DNA of 64,000 nucleotides from Methanosarcina siciliae T4/M (GTDB lineage Archaea; Halobacteriota; Methanosarcinia; Methanosarcinales; Methanosarcinaceae). How positions within the stretch are numbered: the first letter of the stretch is position 1; every line of letters begins with the position of its first letter. The stretch lies in assembly GCF_000970085.1 (NCBI RefSeq), contig NZ_CP009506.1:3100001-3164000 (forward strand), read 5' to 3'. This document shows positions 27,678 to 36,420 of this stretch, one piece after another. The notes under the pieces were generated by a model. That model saw only the letters and a program-made list of their open reading frames with translations. It ran no database searches and was not told the origin of the DNA. The position numbers and the translations under genes were made by a program.

Positions 27678-28865
27678 ATGGACTTTGAAGCAATTGACGA
27701 TTTCGTATACGAAGTAATTGGAATAATCGGATCCGATCAGAAGAATCTCCCCTATGCAGTCGATTTTGCTCTGGAAAGCTCAAAAGAGAAAGTTTTTTCC
27801 CCAAAACTCTTACTTGACCTCTCCAGGGCACGCAGGCAGCAAAAAATGCATTTGGAAGAATACGTTTTAGCAAAGGCTTGCTTAATGCAGGCTTCCGGGA
27901 AGCTCCGTGAAGATTCCTGCTATGCGCTTGGCACTGCAGCACATGTACTTGGCTTTTCCCCTGAAGCCGAAGCAAGATACTGTGAAGTTCTGAGCGAAAA
28001 TCCCGGAAATGCCGATGTAAGATGCGCTTACGCTGAACTTCTTTTAGAGCTCGGAAGGATTCAGGATGCAGAAAATGAGTATAAAACCGTACTTGAAGCC
28101 TCTCCTGAAAATGTGAAAGCAAACGCAGGGTACGCTTACCTCCTTACCGAATACGGGTATGGGACTGAAGCAGAAGAGTGTTACTTAAGAGCCCTTGCCG
28201 GTAACCCGGACTATGTCCCTGCCAGGGGTGGGTATGCAAACCTGCTCTTTGAGCTTGGAAGGCTCAGAGACGCCGAAAAAGAGTACAGGCTTGCCATGAA
28301 GCTTGACCCCGAAGACCCCAGCCTCCACCACAACTTCGGTGTTTTACTCTCTTTCCTCGGGCGCTCTTCGGAAGCCGAGGTCGAGTATAGGAAGGTTCTT
28401 TCCCTTAACCCCAGGCACAGGAGAACTCTTTTCAACTATGGGAATCTCCTCGCAAGGGAAGGCAGAGTCTCGGAAGCTGAAGAACAATATATGGAAGCCC
28501 TTGCCCTTGACCAGAACGATGCAAAAGTCCATTCCAATTATGCAAATCTTCTGTCCCGTTTCGGAAGAAGGTACGAGGCTGAACTGGAATACAAAAAAGC
28601 TCTCAGTCTTGATCCTGAAAGTGCTGAAGGACATTACAGCTACGGCAACCTTCTCTCGGAAATGGAGCGCTTCCCCGAAGCAGAGGACGAATACAAAAAA
28701 GCCCTTGATCTCAACCCTTATTATCCCCCTCTCCACTACAACTACGGTCTGCTCATGAGAAAAATGAGGCGCTTTGACGAGGCCAAGGTGCAGTATACAA
28801 AAGCAATGCAGCTTGACCCGGATATTGGAAGCAAAATGACCGAGACCTGGATAATCCTTGACTAA
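27678..28865 (+). CDS. TPR repeat protein with a conserved N-terminal domain
   Basis: The first ~105 residues form a non-TPR helical domain that is shared with the protein at 35263: FVYEVIGIIG / FVFHVIEKV-type start, SPKLLLDLS, EEYVLAKACLMQASGKLRED. About nine 34-residue TPRs follow, each with the pattern A-CYAEVL-ENP-N-YANLL-E-GR-EAE. It is likely a cytoplasmic scaffold. GAGGTG at 27664-27669 supports the ATG at 27678; the longer TTG reading from 27600 would add an unconserved tail. Partner proteins are unknown. Confidence 0.82.
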   Translation: MDFEAIDDFVYEVIGIIGSDQKNLPYAVDFALESSKEKVFSPKLLLDLSRARRQQKMHLEEYVLAKACLMQASGKLREDSCYALGTAAHVLGFSPEAEARYCEVLSENPGNADVRCAYAELLLELGRIQDAENEYKTVLEASPENVKANAGYAYLLTEYGYGTEAEECYLRALAGNPDYVPARGGYANLLFELGRLRDAEKEYRLAMKLDPEDPSLHHNFGVLLSFLGRSSEAEVEYRKVLSLNPRHRRTLFNYGNLLAREGRVSEAEEQYMEALALDQNDAKVHSNYANLLSRFGRRYEAELEYKKALSLDPESAEGHYSYGNLLSEMERFPEAEDEYKKALDLNPYYPPLHYNYGLLMRKMRRFDEAKVQYTKAMQLDPDIGSKMTETWIILD

Positions 28866-29097
28866 GGGCAGTCAAGAAAATGTTTCAACTTAACAGGATA
28901 TTTTTATGAAGAAGACCTTACAACTTCTTCTCTTATTATCCAGATAATAAACAAATAACAATCCGGCATATATAAGACTCCAGTTTGAAGTAGTGACTCA
29001 GCTGGAGCAATTTTTCTTTTTCCCAACTTTTTTGCTTTAATCATGTTGTGTCTTTCCCTTTTCTTGCTGAAATTCTTTCCTGGCCGAAATCTCTGTC

Positions 29098-29961
29098 TTA
29101 CCGGTCCCGGTTTATAAAGGTAATAATTTTTATTTCTCCTTTCTCGATAACGGCGAAAGCAGCAGCATTTCCGAGCCCCACATAATCCGGACAGGAAAAT
29201 AGGGAAAGCAGTTTACCGTCGAACCACCATTCATATCCGGTCCTGAGAGCAGTGTGTCCTCTTACAATCCTTTTCAAATCATTTGTTTCCAAAAAGCCGT
29301 CAACAATATCCGGCCCGAATTCTTTTACAGTAGAACCTCTTGATGAAGAGCTCATCCCCGGACGTTTTGAGGGGTCATTCCATAGATAGGGAAAAGCCCC
29401 TTCTTTTGTAATGGTATCGATACTTTCTATACCATTGATCCCCCCGTGCACGCAGAAGATCTGTCCCGAGATCACCGCTGCTACCGGCAGCCTGTCGTAT
29501 GTCCTGCTGATATTCAGGAGAACCCCCTGGTCAAAGTCAATTTCCTCAAAAAAGCCATAATAGAGGTTCATATCCACGGTTTCGTGGTTTCCTCTGAGCA
29601 GGAAAATGTTTTGAGGCTCTTCAAGTTTCAGCCGGAAAAGCTTTATCAGGACTTCTGTCCCCTGCACCCCGCGGTCCACATAGTCTCCCAGAAAAAGCAT
29701 TTGTTTGCAGCCCAGTTCTTCTCTCATTCCCATTACAAAGTCAAGGGCATCAAGGTCTCCGTGGATATCCCCAATAAGCATAATCGACTCCGTAGGCTCC
29801 GGCTCAATCCGGAGCACGGCAGGTTCGGATTCAAGTACTTCATTTATCTCCGGGAGAAGAAGGTCAAGTTCTTTCTTTGTTTTTGCTTTCTCAAGTTCAT
29901 TTGCTGATGTTACGGAACCACCTCCTATATATTCCCTGAATAAAGTCTGCAGAGGCTTCAA
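29098..29961 (-). CDS. PPP-family serine/threonine protein phosphatase
   Basis: A metallophosphoesterase of the PP1/PP2A type. All signature motifs are present: GDIHGDLDAL, GDYVDRG, LLRGNHETVDMN, and later VHGGINGI and the histidine of RGHTALRTGYEW. These supply the two-metal site and the catalytic histidine. The 60-residue N-terminal extension contains a charged segment (ELEKAKTKKELDLL). It likely dephosphorylates Ser/Thr proteins in the cytoplasm. No partner kinase is adjacent. Confidence 0.88.
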   Translation of the reverse strand: MKPLQTLFREYIGGGSVTSANELEKAKTKKELDLLLPEINEVLESEPAVLRIEPEPTESIMLIGDIHGDLDALDFVMGMREELGCKQMLFLGDYVDRGVQGTEVLIKLFRLKLEEPQNIFLLRGNHETVDMNLYYGFFEEIDFDQGVLLNISRTYDRLPVAAVISGQIFCVHGGINGIESIDTITKEGAFPYLWNDPSKRPGMSSSSRGSTVKEFGPDIVDGFLETNDLKRIVRGHTALRTGYEWWFDGKLLSLFSCPDYVGLGNAAAFAVIEKGEIKIITFINRDR

Positions 29962-30289
29962 AGACTGTACGGAGGTTTCAAAGCCTTCCTGCTGGATGTT
30001 TTTCTATAAAGAAGTTTTCTCTAAACTAAGAAGAAGTTTTACTCGATAAGCATTTCTGAGCCCAGTTCAACTACTTAAAAGCCAGTCTGCGGTTTTCATT
30101 TGAAAATAAGTCTTGCATGAATGTGCAGCTATAAACATTATTATCTGCATATACTGAAACTGGAAAACATTTTAAGCGAAAAAGTCAGTTCAGAAGAAAA
30201 GACTGAAAGCAGGAAAAAGCGGTTAATGAATAAAGAGTGAGATAGGTTGGATATGCAAAGCTTGAGGATCTGAATGGGGGTACGGGAAT
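29962..30289. other. Divergent intergenic region, nothing recognised
   Basis: This separates the minus-strand phosphatase gene from the plus-strand coiled-coil protein gene and should carry both promoters. I could not single out a convincing TATA box and see no repeat or small gene. Confidence 0.4.
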
Positions 30290-30679
30290 ATGGAACTTGA
30301 TATCAGCGAGCAGGACCCTGAAGAGATGGATCTTGCCGATGTTGCACTTGAGTATGAAGAGCTTGTCTCTGCAATATCTATTCTTGAAAAGAGGCGAGAA
30401 GAACTCAGGACACGCATTATGAATACTTTTGCGGAAAAAGAAATTGATGTACTGAGGGTAGGGCATGTGGAGCTCAAACGGCACAGGGTGGACTGGAAAC
30501 TATGGCACGTCAGAAAGCTAAAGACTTATCTCATGGAGCATGAACTCTGGGATATGGTTGAATCGGTTGACAGGAAGACGCTCAGCACACTTATAGAGAA
30601 AGGTTTCCTGACAGAAGAGGAGCTTGAGGGCATGTATGATGTGGAAACAAGGTATAGTTTACATGTGAGCAGAGTTTAA
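30290..30679 (+). CDS. Small coiled-coil protein of unknown function
   Basis: I do not recognise this 129-residue protein. It is highly charged, with an acidic start (MELDISEQDPEEMDLADV), a predicted helical coiled-coil around residues 20-50 (EELVSAISILEKRREELRTR), then a basic patch (VELKRHRVDWKLWHVRKLK) and an acidic C-terminal half. It has no membrane segment or signal. A GGGGG lies upstream of the ATG at 30290. Charge distribution and normal codon use make it likely to be real. Confidence 0.65.
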   Translation: MELDISEQDPEEMDLADVALEYEELVSAISILEKRREELRTRIMNTFAEKEIDVLRVGHVELKRHRVDWKLWHVRKLKTYLMEHELWDMVESVDRKTLSTLIEKGFLTEEELEGMYDVETRYSLHVSRV

Positions 30680-30762
30680 CAGATTTCTCGAATATTGTTA
30701 CTCGGATATTTCATCTGTTATTTGATTTACATTTTGTTTATATCCGTACGTTACAATTACTT

Positions 30763-31044
30763 TTATTCCTGCGTTTTTATTACGATGGGAGCGCGGAGGG
30801 TAACGAATACCCCTCCTTTCGGGTAGGGGATGAAGTGATCCCTCGCCTCTTTTTGTTCTCGATTTAAATGCTTTAGTCGTTGCTTCTTTGTAAAATGATC
30901 GGAAATCGGACAGAGGCTCGATAGCAGAGTGTCAATAACTTGGATCAAGGAAACATTGTTAAAGAACACTGTGAATCTTTCCGAGTAACCGGGCGGACAG
31001 CCTGAAGCACACTCCATCCTTTTGGGCGAGGCGGCTGCACGCAA
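30763..31044 (-). CDS. Possible small hypothetical protein or dispersed element
   Basis: A 93-codon frame on the minus strand, clearly more GC-rich than its surroundings. A TATA-like TTATATAA lies just upstream of its start on that strand. The C-terminal text HFIPYPKGGVFVTLRAPIVI ends in a TAA. I have a vague impression that similar short frames recur in Methanosarcina genomes, but cannot verify it. No ribosome binding site is clear. The DNA also folds (CCCCT...AGGGG near 30811-30830), so a non-coding element is an alternative. Confidence 0.3.
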   Translation of the reverse strand: MRAAASPKRMECASGCPPGYSERFTVFFNNVSLIQVIDTLLSSLCPISDHFTKKQRLKHLNREQKEARDHFIPYPKGGVFVTLRAPIVIKTQE

Positions 31045-31072
31045 TCTGATTTATATAAGGGTGTTTCGGTAG

Positions 31073-31267
31073 TCAGATCTCAAGTTCAAAGATTTCCTCG
31101 ACAGGCTTTTTAAATAGTTTAGCAAGTTTCATTGCTAATTCCAGAGTTGGATTGTACTTGTTATTTTCAATTGCGTTAATGGTTTGACGAGTAACGTCTA
31201 ACTCTTTTGCTATATCTTCTTGGCGCAATCCCATTTGCTTGCGAAGTTCTTTGATATTATTTTTCAT
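31073..31267 (-). CDS. Small XRE-family HTH transcriptional regulator
   Basis: A 64-residue Cro/C1-type regulator consisting of the HTH domain alone: MKNNIKELRKQMGLRQEDIA, then TRQTINAIENNKYNPTLELA, ending FKKPVEEIFELEI. This is the compact class often co-expressed with a small membrane protein. I take ATG 31267, which overlaps the upstream 71-codon gene by 11 bases; longer readings pass through that gene. Its likely operator is the palindrome at 31558-31577 (inference). Confidence 0.85.
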   Translation of the reverse strand: MKNNIKELRKQMGLRQEDIAKELDVTRQTINAIENNKYNPTLELAMKLAKLFKKPVEEIFELEI

Positions 31268-31472
31268 CTTTGCCCCATTTCCATTTAAGGAACTGACTGA
31301 TTGCCAAGTAAATGATATTTTGAGAAATAAGCAAGAAAAATGCGGCATTTAATGTTCCTTGTTTAACATAGTCATGAATTGTCCATGTGAATAAAAACAA
31401 GACAGTATAAAACCATGCCCATTTAACCGCCTTTAAATTGATAGCCATTTCCATTTCATCCGGTTTACTCAT
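31257..31472 (-). CDS. Small two-span membrane protein cotranscribed with HTH regulator
   Basis: A 71-residue protein with two hydrophobic segments (about 16-33 and 43-62) separated by HDYVKQGT, and a charged C-terminus KWKWGKDEK. A strong GGAGG ribosome binding site precedes the ATG at 31472. It lies between a 30-codon peptide gene and the HTH gene, overlapping the latter. In comparable two-gene units the membrane protein may sense a signal and sequester or modulate the regulator, but I know of no proof here. Confidence 0.75.
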   Translation of the reverse strand: MSKPDEMEMAINLKAVKWAWFYTVLFLFTWTIHDYVKQGTLNAAFFLLISQNIIYLAISQFLKWKWGKDEK

Positions 31473-31484
31473 AAATATGCCTCC

Positions 31485-31577
31485 TTAGATAGCTAAAAAC
31501 AATACTATGCAATTGCACTGCCAAATCAGAGCTATTTCATGAATTATCTTTTTTATGATGTCAAATACTTTTGACAT
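31485..31577 (-). CDS. 30-residue leader or signal-like peptide
   Basis: ATG at 31577 follows an excellent ribosome binding site (AGGAGGAG, about four bases away). The peptide starts MSKVFDIIKKIIHEIALIWQ, an amphipathic helix with lysines, and ends CNCIVLFLAI, with two cysteines and a hydrophobic tail. The TAA is followed at once by the GGAGG of the two-span membrane protein gene, so the three genes form an operon. The layout recalls small export or signal peptides, but no processing partner is seen. Confidence 0.55.
   Translation of the reverse strand: MSKVFDIIKKIIHEIALIWQCNCIVLFLAI
31558..31577. promoter_or_regulatory. 20-bp palindrome overlapping the start of the HTH operon
   Basis: ATGTCAAA-TACT-TTTGACAT is a perfect 8-bp inverted repeat with a four-base centre. 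It covers the start codon and first codons of the 30-residue peptide. This is the size and symmetry of an operator for a dimeric XRE repressor, so autoregulation by the HTH protein is the simplest reading. Confidence 0.6.
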
Positions 31578-32461
31578 TGTTCTCCTCCTATCATATAAAT
31601 AATTATCTGTAAGGGCCTGTCAATGAAAAATAAGGATAGTTTATAAACCACACAGTCATAACCACACAGTCATATTCGTACTTTTTAAATCATACCTCTC
31701 TCGTTGCGGCTTTTATCTCGGTCCGGTATTATACATGCACATGCGTATATTGAAGAAATTGGGAAAAAGGGGGTCTTTTGAAAATAGTCGATTCTGAACG
31801 GTATAAAGATGTATTGTTTTGCGATTTTTGTGATCACTGTTGTAAAATGTGCTATAGAAAACACAATCTTTTTTATCAAAGGTTGGAATTCAGCCGGTCT
31901 TATGAAAAATAAGGTCGGCTGATTTCCTGCTTTATATTCGCTAATTTCTGTAAGATGTTTACGTTTTTGCCGTCACTTTGTCAAAAACAGAGTAGTTCGT
32001 ACAATAATTCTCAAAGTGACAAAGAGAAAATATCCGAAGTGACGAAGTCCGGGCTGTTTTTGAGCCAGCCCTGTGAACTGTGTAAAGTGGAGTGAATTAT
32101 AGGCCCATAGGGGAAAGCAAGGATGAATCAATGTCGTGTTATTCTCTTTATTATATAATTGCTTGAATGCGAAAAGAGAGATTCTCAGATATGTATGTTT
32201 CTGACCACGGTCTTTAACAATCAACGTTCAGGGAAAAATTGCAGACTCAAAATGGGTATAAAAGGTAGATTGTTAGACGGTATGGTCTGAAAACTTATAA
32301 GGAATTGGATAAGAGGAATTTATGGAGTTCAAAAGTACTTTCCAGGTTCACATGAAATCCATAACAGATGCCCTAAGAGGTATGAATTATGTTAGCTTTG
32401 CCTCTATTTAAGCTTGCCTGATTCTGCTCCCTAAGGAATAAATAACTTAGGAGTTAAACGA
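31578..32461. other. AT-rich spacer with inverted repeats, no supported gene
   Basis: Two minus-strand frames (31685-31879 and 31973-32224) lack ribosome binding sites and coding-like composition. CTTTGTCA near 31976 and TGACAAAG near 32019 are inverted copies. GGGCTG...CAGCCC at 32051-32071 is a hairpin. The promoter of the operon on the left and of the secreted protein gene on the right should lie here. Confidence 0.45.
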
Positions 32462-33478
32462 ATGATTAGGAATAAAATGGGAATAGGAATACTTTTTCTG
32501 GTAATACTGGTTGGTATGGCGTTGATACCGGCCGTAAGTGCACAGAAAGAGGATAATTATTCTGTAACTGCTAAGGAAGCCTTTAAACATGCAAATATGC
32601 GGATGATGACGTTAATAGCAACCGAAAGCGACTCTGAAAAATGGGAAGGGGCATCTATTGATCCCGAACCATTGGAGCTTTATGATATAAACGGTCAAAA
32701 ATTGTATTATGAATTTTCAGTATATAATGAAAGTACTCTGATAAGTAGAATCGACATCGGTGCTAATAAAACTCTGGGGAGTGCACTCCGACTCATCAAA
32801 ATTAATCCTAAACCCTATAACGTGGTTGAAGTCATGGAGAAGTCAATAGAAACCGCCAGAACAAAATACCCAACTGGAAAAATCGTGTCAACGAATATGG
32901 TTGTATATGACTATCCTAGTGTAGGGGCAATGACCATAGTAAAAGATCAGACTACTGGAGTTGAACATCGGATATTTGTAGATGCATACACCCTTGAAGA
33001 TGTGCAAGACAAACCTGCGACTGAAACCGAACTTGGAGTTTGGTCGATGTATGAACAGGTGTCAAAGGATAAAATAGACGAGAATTTAAAAGACTGGCAA
33101 AAGAGTGAAGAGTTTACTAAAAAATTAGAACAAGAAGTAAATAATACAGAAATTGATATCAGTGCGCCAATTACTGAAGAAAATATAAAAAAACTAAGTA
33201 ACAAACTAAACACCAGTTCAAAAGTGGTATCATCACCATGTAACTCAACAGTAATGCCCACAACAACTGAAGATATAGGAGTTGAAGAAACTAATTTATC
33301 AGTCTCTAAAGAAACACTTGTTGTCGAACTCAATAATTCAAAAAATAATAATTCCGACTCTGGCAGCGGTAGTAGCTCAGGTGGAAATGAATCGAATAAA
33401 AACAACTCTATTCCAGGCTTCGGATTGCTGGGGAGCTTTGTCTGCCTTTGCGGTGGATGGAAGTTAAGGAAAAAGTAA
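32462..33478 (+). CDS. Secreted surface protein with PGF-type C-terminal sorting signal
   Basis: A 338-residue exported protein. Residues 8-27 form a signal peptide ending AVSAQ. The body contains a repeat-free domain with LYDINGQKLYYEFSVY and VVYDYPSVGAMTIV, then a low-complexity Ser/Asn/Gly linker (about 280-315). The C-terminus SIPGFGLLGSF...GGWKLRKK is a PGF motif, a hydrophobic span and a basic tail, the tripartite signal processed by archaeosortase in methanogens. It starts at ATG 32462 with GGAG upstream. The function of the extracellular domain is unknown. Confidence 0.78.
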   Translation: MIRNKMGIGILFLVILVGMALIPAVSAQKEDNYSVTAKEAFKHANMRMMTLIATESDSEKWEGASIDPEPLELYDINGQKLYYEFSVYNESTLISRIDIGANKTLGSALRLIKINPKPYNVVEVMEKSIETARTKYPTGKIVSTNMVVYDYPSVGAMTIVKDQTTGVEHRIFVDAYTLEDVQDKPATETELGVWSMYEQVSKDKIDENLKDWQKSEEFTKKLEQEVNNTEIDISAPITEENIKKLSNKLNTSSKVVSSPCNSTVMPTTTEDIGVEETNLSVSKETLVVELNNSKNNNSDSGSGSSSGGNESNKNNSIPGFGLLGSFVCLCGGWKLRKK

Positions 33479-33532
33479 TGCAGGATTTGGATTCTAAGAT
33501 TAAGGGTTTACATAATTATGATTGTCCAGATC

Positions 33533-33643
33533 ATGAATATATTGGCCCTACCTGCAAGATTATGAATATATTGGCCCTACCTGTATAATGACTTGCAGCT
33601 GTATGATGGATGAAGATTACTGGTATGGATGAAGATTACTGGT
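33533..33643. repeat. Local tandem duplications (29-bp and 19-bp units)
   Basis: ATGAATATATTGGCCCTACC occurs at 33533 and 33562 (period 29), and ATGGATGAAGATTACTGGT at 33606 and 33625 (period 19). They lie between two surface-protein genes and look like recent slippage duplications in non-coding DNA. Confidence 0.65.
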
Positions 33644-33752
33644 GTACAATCTGTGACCATAATATCGAAACTAACAGAAATCATTTTTAAATTATTTTAG
33701 GCAGGATTAAATCCTGCACTTCATTTCATAGTATGCTTGGAGAGCTCATTTA

Positions 33753-34091
33753 ATGAAAGCAAGGACAAAAACTTTAGCAGCTATTTCTTTTGCGGTTCTG
33801 GCAATATGCCTTATTTTCTTTTTGATGATTTATCATCCTGGAGCAGGCATGTATGTTCGTGCGGATAAACTTCAGGATACGCCAGAAAAATACGTGGAAT
33901 TCAGTTTAGTAGATCTCGAGAAATACCCCTATGCCGAAGAAGCGATAAGTAATCCAGGAAAAGATATTAAGCTCCCTTTTGATCATAATGAAAATATGAC
34001 GGAGTTTGCTAACATCATGTGGGATAACAGGACTGAATTTATAAAAATGAATAATGAGTATTATCATATAAATTATTACTCTGCTGATTAA
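33753..34091 (+). CDS. Small membrane-anchored protein of unknown function
   Basis: A 112-residue protein with one N-terminal membrane anchor (about residues 10-28, ISFAVLAICLIFFLMI) and a mainly extracellular tail beginning HPGAGMYVRADKLQDT. I do not recognise a family. It lies 14 bases before the next anchored protein, and the pair is probably cotranscribed. Weak ribosome binding (GGAG about 15 bases upstream of the ATG) leaves some doubt about the exact start. Confidence 0.65.
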   Translation: MKARTKTLAAISFAVLAICLIFFLMIYHPGAGMYVRADKLQDTPEKYVEFSLVDLEKYPYAEEAISNPGKDIKLPFDHNENMTEFANIMWDNRTEFIKMNNEYYHINYYSAD

Positions 34092-34105
34092 TTAAGTGGC
34101 GAGAT

Positions 34106-34825
34106 ATGAAGATCCGTTACAAAATAATTGTACTGTTACTGGTCATTTCTGCCGTGTTGCTGTCTATCTGGTGGCAAGAGCAGAAGGAGAGGATATATGA
34201 AAGGAATCACATGAGTAGTTATAATTACCGTGTCGAGTTGACTACGGATTCGACTCTGAGCAATGTTACTCTTTACTTTCCGCTCCCGGTGATAAACAAC
34301 ACATCATCCGTAGGCGCAGATATCGTAGAGAATCATTTCAATGACTATGATCGTTCGTGGAAATATGCTCTTGTGGATACGGAGCACGGACTAATGCTTT
34401 CTATAAATAATGAGAAAATAGAGCCAAAATACGCTACCAGAAGTAGAGATTCAAAGCAGATTCTGCATCCAAGTATTTTTAGTATGGCCTTATTCACTAA
34501 CCAGACCATAGATACAATGAACCCGCTGGGCAATGAAATGGTTCTTATGCCCAAATACAATCTCACGCAGAATGTCACCAGAAGGCCTTATCCACCGGCA
34601 TCTGAGATATTTGATTATGAAAGCAAGATGTATGCCCACTATGATACCTCCTCGAATGCAAACGTCAGCATTTCCATTTACCTGCACGGAAGTAATGGAT
34701 GGTGGATCGGGGGATGGCTGTATAACAGTTATTGGGAAAATATGAGTATTGTGTTGTCCGGACCTCAGGATGGATGGACAACAGTAAATGGTCAACTTTT
34801 TACAGGAGAAGGAACGTACTATTAA
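34106..34825 (+). CDS. Membrane-anchored extracellular protein of unknown function
   Basis: A 239-residue protein with an N-terminal anchor (IIVLLLVISAVLLSIWW) followed by an extracytoplasmic beta-rich domain (TTDSTLSNVTLYFPLPV, SISIYLHGSNGWWIGG). Several Asn-X-Ser/Thr sites (NVT, NTS, NQT, NMS) would suit surface N-glycosylation. I know no family name. It is paired with the small anchored protein just upstream. A hairpin follows its stop. Confidence 0.68.
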   Translation: MKIRYKIIVLLLVISAVLLSIWWQEQKERIYERNHMSSYNYRVELTTDSTLSNVTLYFPLPVINNTSSVGADIVENHFNDYDRSWKYALVDTEHGLMLSINNEKIEPKYATRSRDSKQILHPSIFSMALFTNQTIDTMNPLGNEMVLMPKYNLTQNVTRRPYPPASEIFDYESKMYAHYDTSSNANVSISIYLHGSNGWWIGGWLYNSYWENMSIVLSGPQDGWTTVNGQLFTGEGTYY

Positions 34826-34835
34826 TATGATACGT

Positions 34836-34853
34836 CGCCTGTTTTAAGAGGCG
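34836..34853. terminator. Short stem-loop after the anchored-protein gene pair
   Basis: CGCCT-GTTTTAAG-AGGCG forms a 5-bp stem about ten bases after the stop at 34825. Archaeal termination depends mainly on T-tracts, so this may be an mRNA 3'-end structure. The rest of the spacer to 35262 shows no supported gene. Confidence 0.35.
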
Positions 34854-35262
34854 GCTGCCTGATTCACAACCTATTGTTTTTTGCAAATGAGTATGTCTTA
34901 ATTAATCCTGATGCTTTACTTGCGGAATTTGTGTAGTCTTGAAAAGCCATACGATGCGGAAAAATCATATACAGGTGAAATTATGGGTGGTGCTGTGTGT
35001 GCTATGCAGCAGCTGCAAAATGGGATGTATTGTTCAAATTGATGCTGAACAAATAAGAGATCTTAAAATCCTGAACCTACTCTTTTTGAGATCGAAAGAT
35101 TAAGACTACATTTATTTATACTGTATTCTCATAAATATAATAATGTTTTTAACCAAAAAAGAACAACTTCAATATTAATAACCGAGCGAATATAAAAGGA
35201 TATTTATTTATAGCCTGTCAAATAAATTCACTGTAAAGGTAAAATTTAGGAGGTTTTTGGGC

Positions 35263-36315
35263 ATGGAGATAGATGCCGTGGACAAGCTGGTTTTTCATGT
35301 AATCGAAAAGGTTGCAGAAGATGAATGTCTCCTCGATGAAGTCGTTGAGTTTGTCATTTCTTTTTCCCATGAACACTCGCTTTCGCCGGAAACCCTGCTG
35401 AAACTTTCCTTTATTTTCGGCAAAGATAAGATGTACAGGGAAAAATACGTATTTGCAAGGGCAAGTGCCTTTCTTTTCTCCGGAAAAATGCGGGAAGATG
35501 CCCATATGGAGGCAGGGAAAACAGCTTCTCTGCTGGGGCTCGGGGATCTTGCGGCCAGGGAATTTGAAGAGGTACTCGAGGAAAACCCGGAAAATATAGA
35601 AGCTCTCTGCAGGTACGGAGTCATGCTCGCCAGGCTCGGGAAATTTGAGGCTGCAAGAGCCCAGTATGAAAGAGCCCTTGAAATCCATCCTTACCACATT
35701 GATACGCTATGCAATTACGGGTGCCTGCTTTACAGGCTCAGGGACACGGACGGTGCCGAAGAAGCGTATAAAAAAGCTCTTCTCCTTGACTCGAGGCATG
35801 TGGGAGCTCACTGCGGGTACGGGATTTTGCTTTACAAGCGCGGACAAGTAAATGATGCCAGATACCATTATTCTCGGGCGCTTGAACTTGACCCCGAACA
35901 TGTGGAGTCCAATTTCCGCTATGCTCGCCTCCTTGTAAAACTGGGAGAACCCCTCGAAGCTGAAACCTACTACATAGTGGCCCTTAAAGCTGATCCGGAA
36001 AACCCCAAACTCCACCTGTACTATGCCCGTTTGCTTGCAGAACACGGGATCGTCCACGGGGCAAGGGTGCACTACAGGTATGCCCTTAAAATTGATCCCG
36101 GGGATGTTGAAGCCCACTGCGAATATGCAGGGCTGCTTGCCAGGTTCGGGCACAGGCACGAAGCTGAAGTCCAGTACAAAAAAGCTCTTGAACTCGATCC
36201 CGGGCATTTCGGGAGCCTTCGCGGATACGGGGATCTGCTGAAAGAGAAAGGGCAGTACGCGGAAGCCGAAGAAATCTACAGACAGGCCGAATTCTCCAGG
36301 CGGCATGCCTGGTAA
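35263..36315 (+). CDS. TPR repeat protein, paralogue of the 27678 protein
   Basis: A 350-residue TPR protein with the same N-terminal helical domain as the protein at 27678 (FHVIEKV, SPETLLKLS, EKYVFARASAFLFSGKMRED) followed by about seven TPRs with A-YGVMLARLGKFEAA and YKKALELDPGH units. AGGAGG at 35248-35253 sits nine bases before ATG 35263; an in-frame TTG at 35257 is too close. The shared N-terminal domain suggests a small paralogous family with a common partner. Confidence 0.82.
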   Translation: MEIDAVDKLVFHVIEKVAEDECLLDEVVEFVISFSHEHSLSPETLLKLSFIFGKDKMYREKYVFARASAFLFSGKMREDAHMEAGKTASLLGLGDLAAREFEEVLEENPENIEALCRYGVMLARLGKFEAARAQYERALEIHPYHIDTLCNYGCLLYRLRDTDGAEEAYKKALLLDSRHVGAHCGYGILLYKRGQVNDARYHYSRALELDPEHVESNFRYARLLVKLGEPLEAETYYIVALKADPENPKLHLYYARLLAEHGIVHGARVHYRYALKIDPGDVEAHCEYAGLLARFGHRHEAEVQYKKALELDPGHFGSLRGYGDLLKEKGQYAEAEEIYRQAEFSRRHAW

Positions 36316-36420
36316 TAAATTATTTTTGATAATAAACTAATGAGTTTACTGTTCGTTCAGGTAAATCCACGGGCCTGTATGAAACCGATTTATACGGTTT
36401 CAGGTCATCAGAGGCCCGAT

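Noticed and set aside
31685..32224. Two minus-strand frames of 64 and 83 codons
   Set aside because: No ribosome binding site, no coding-like composition, and they cover inverted repeats and hairpins.
34954..35103. 49-codon frame with a signal-like start (MRKNHIQVKLWVVLCVLC)
   Set aside because: No proper ribosome binding site and an overlapping competing 19-codon frame; similarity to a lipoprotein signal is superficial.
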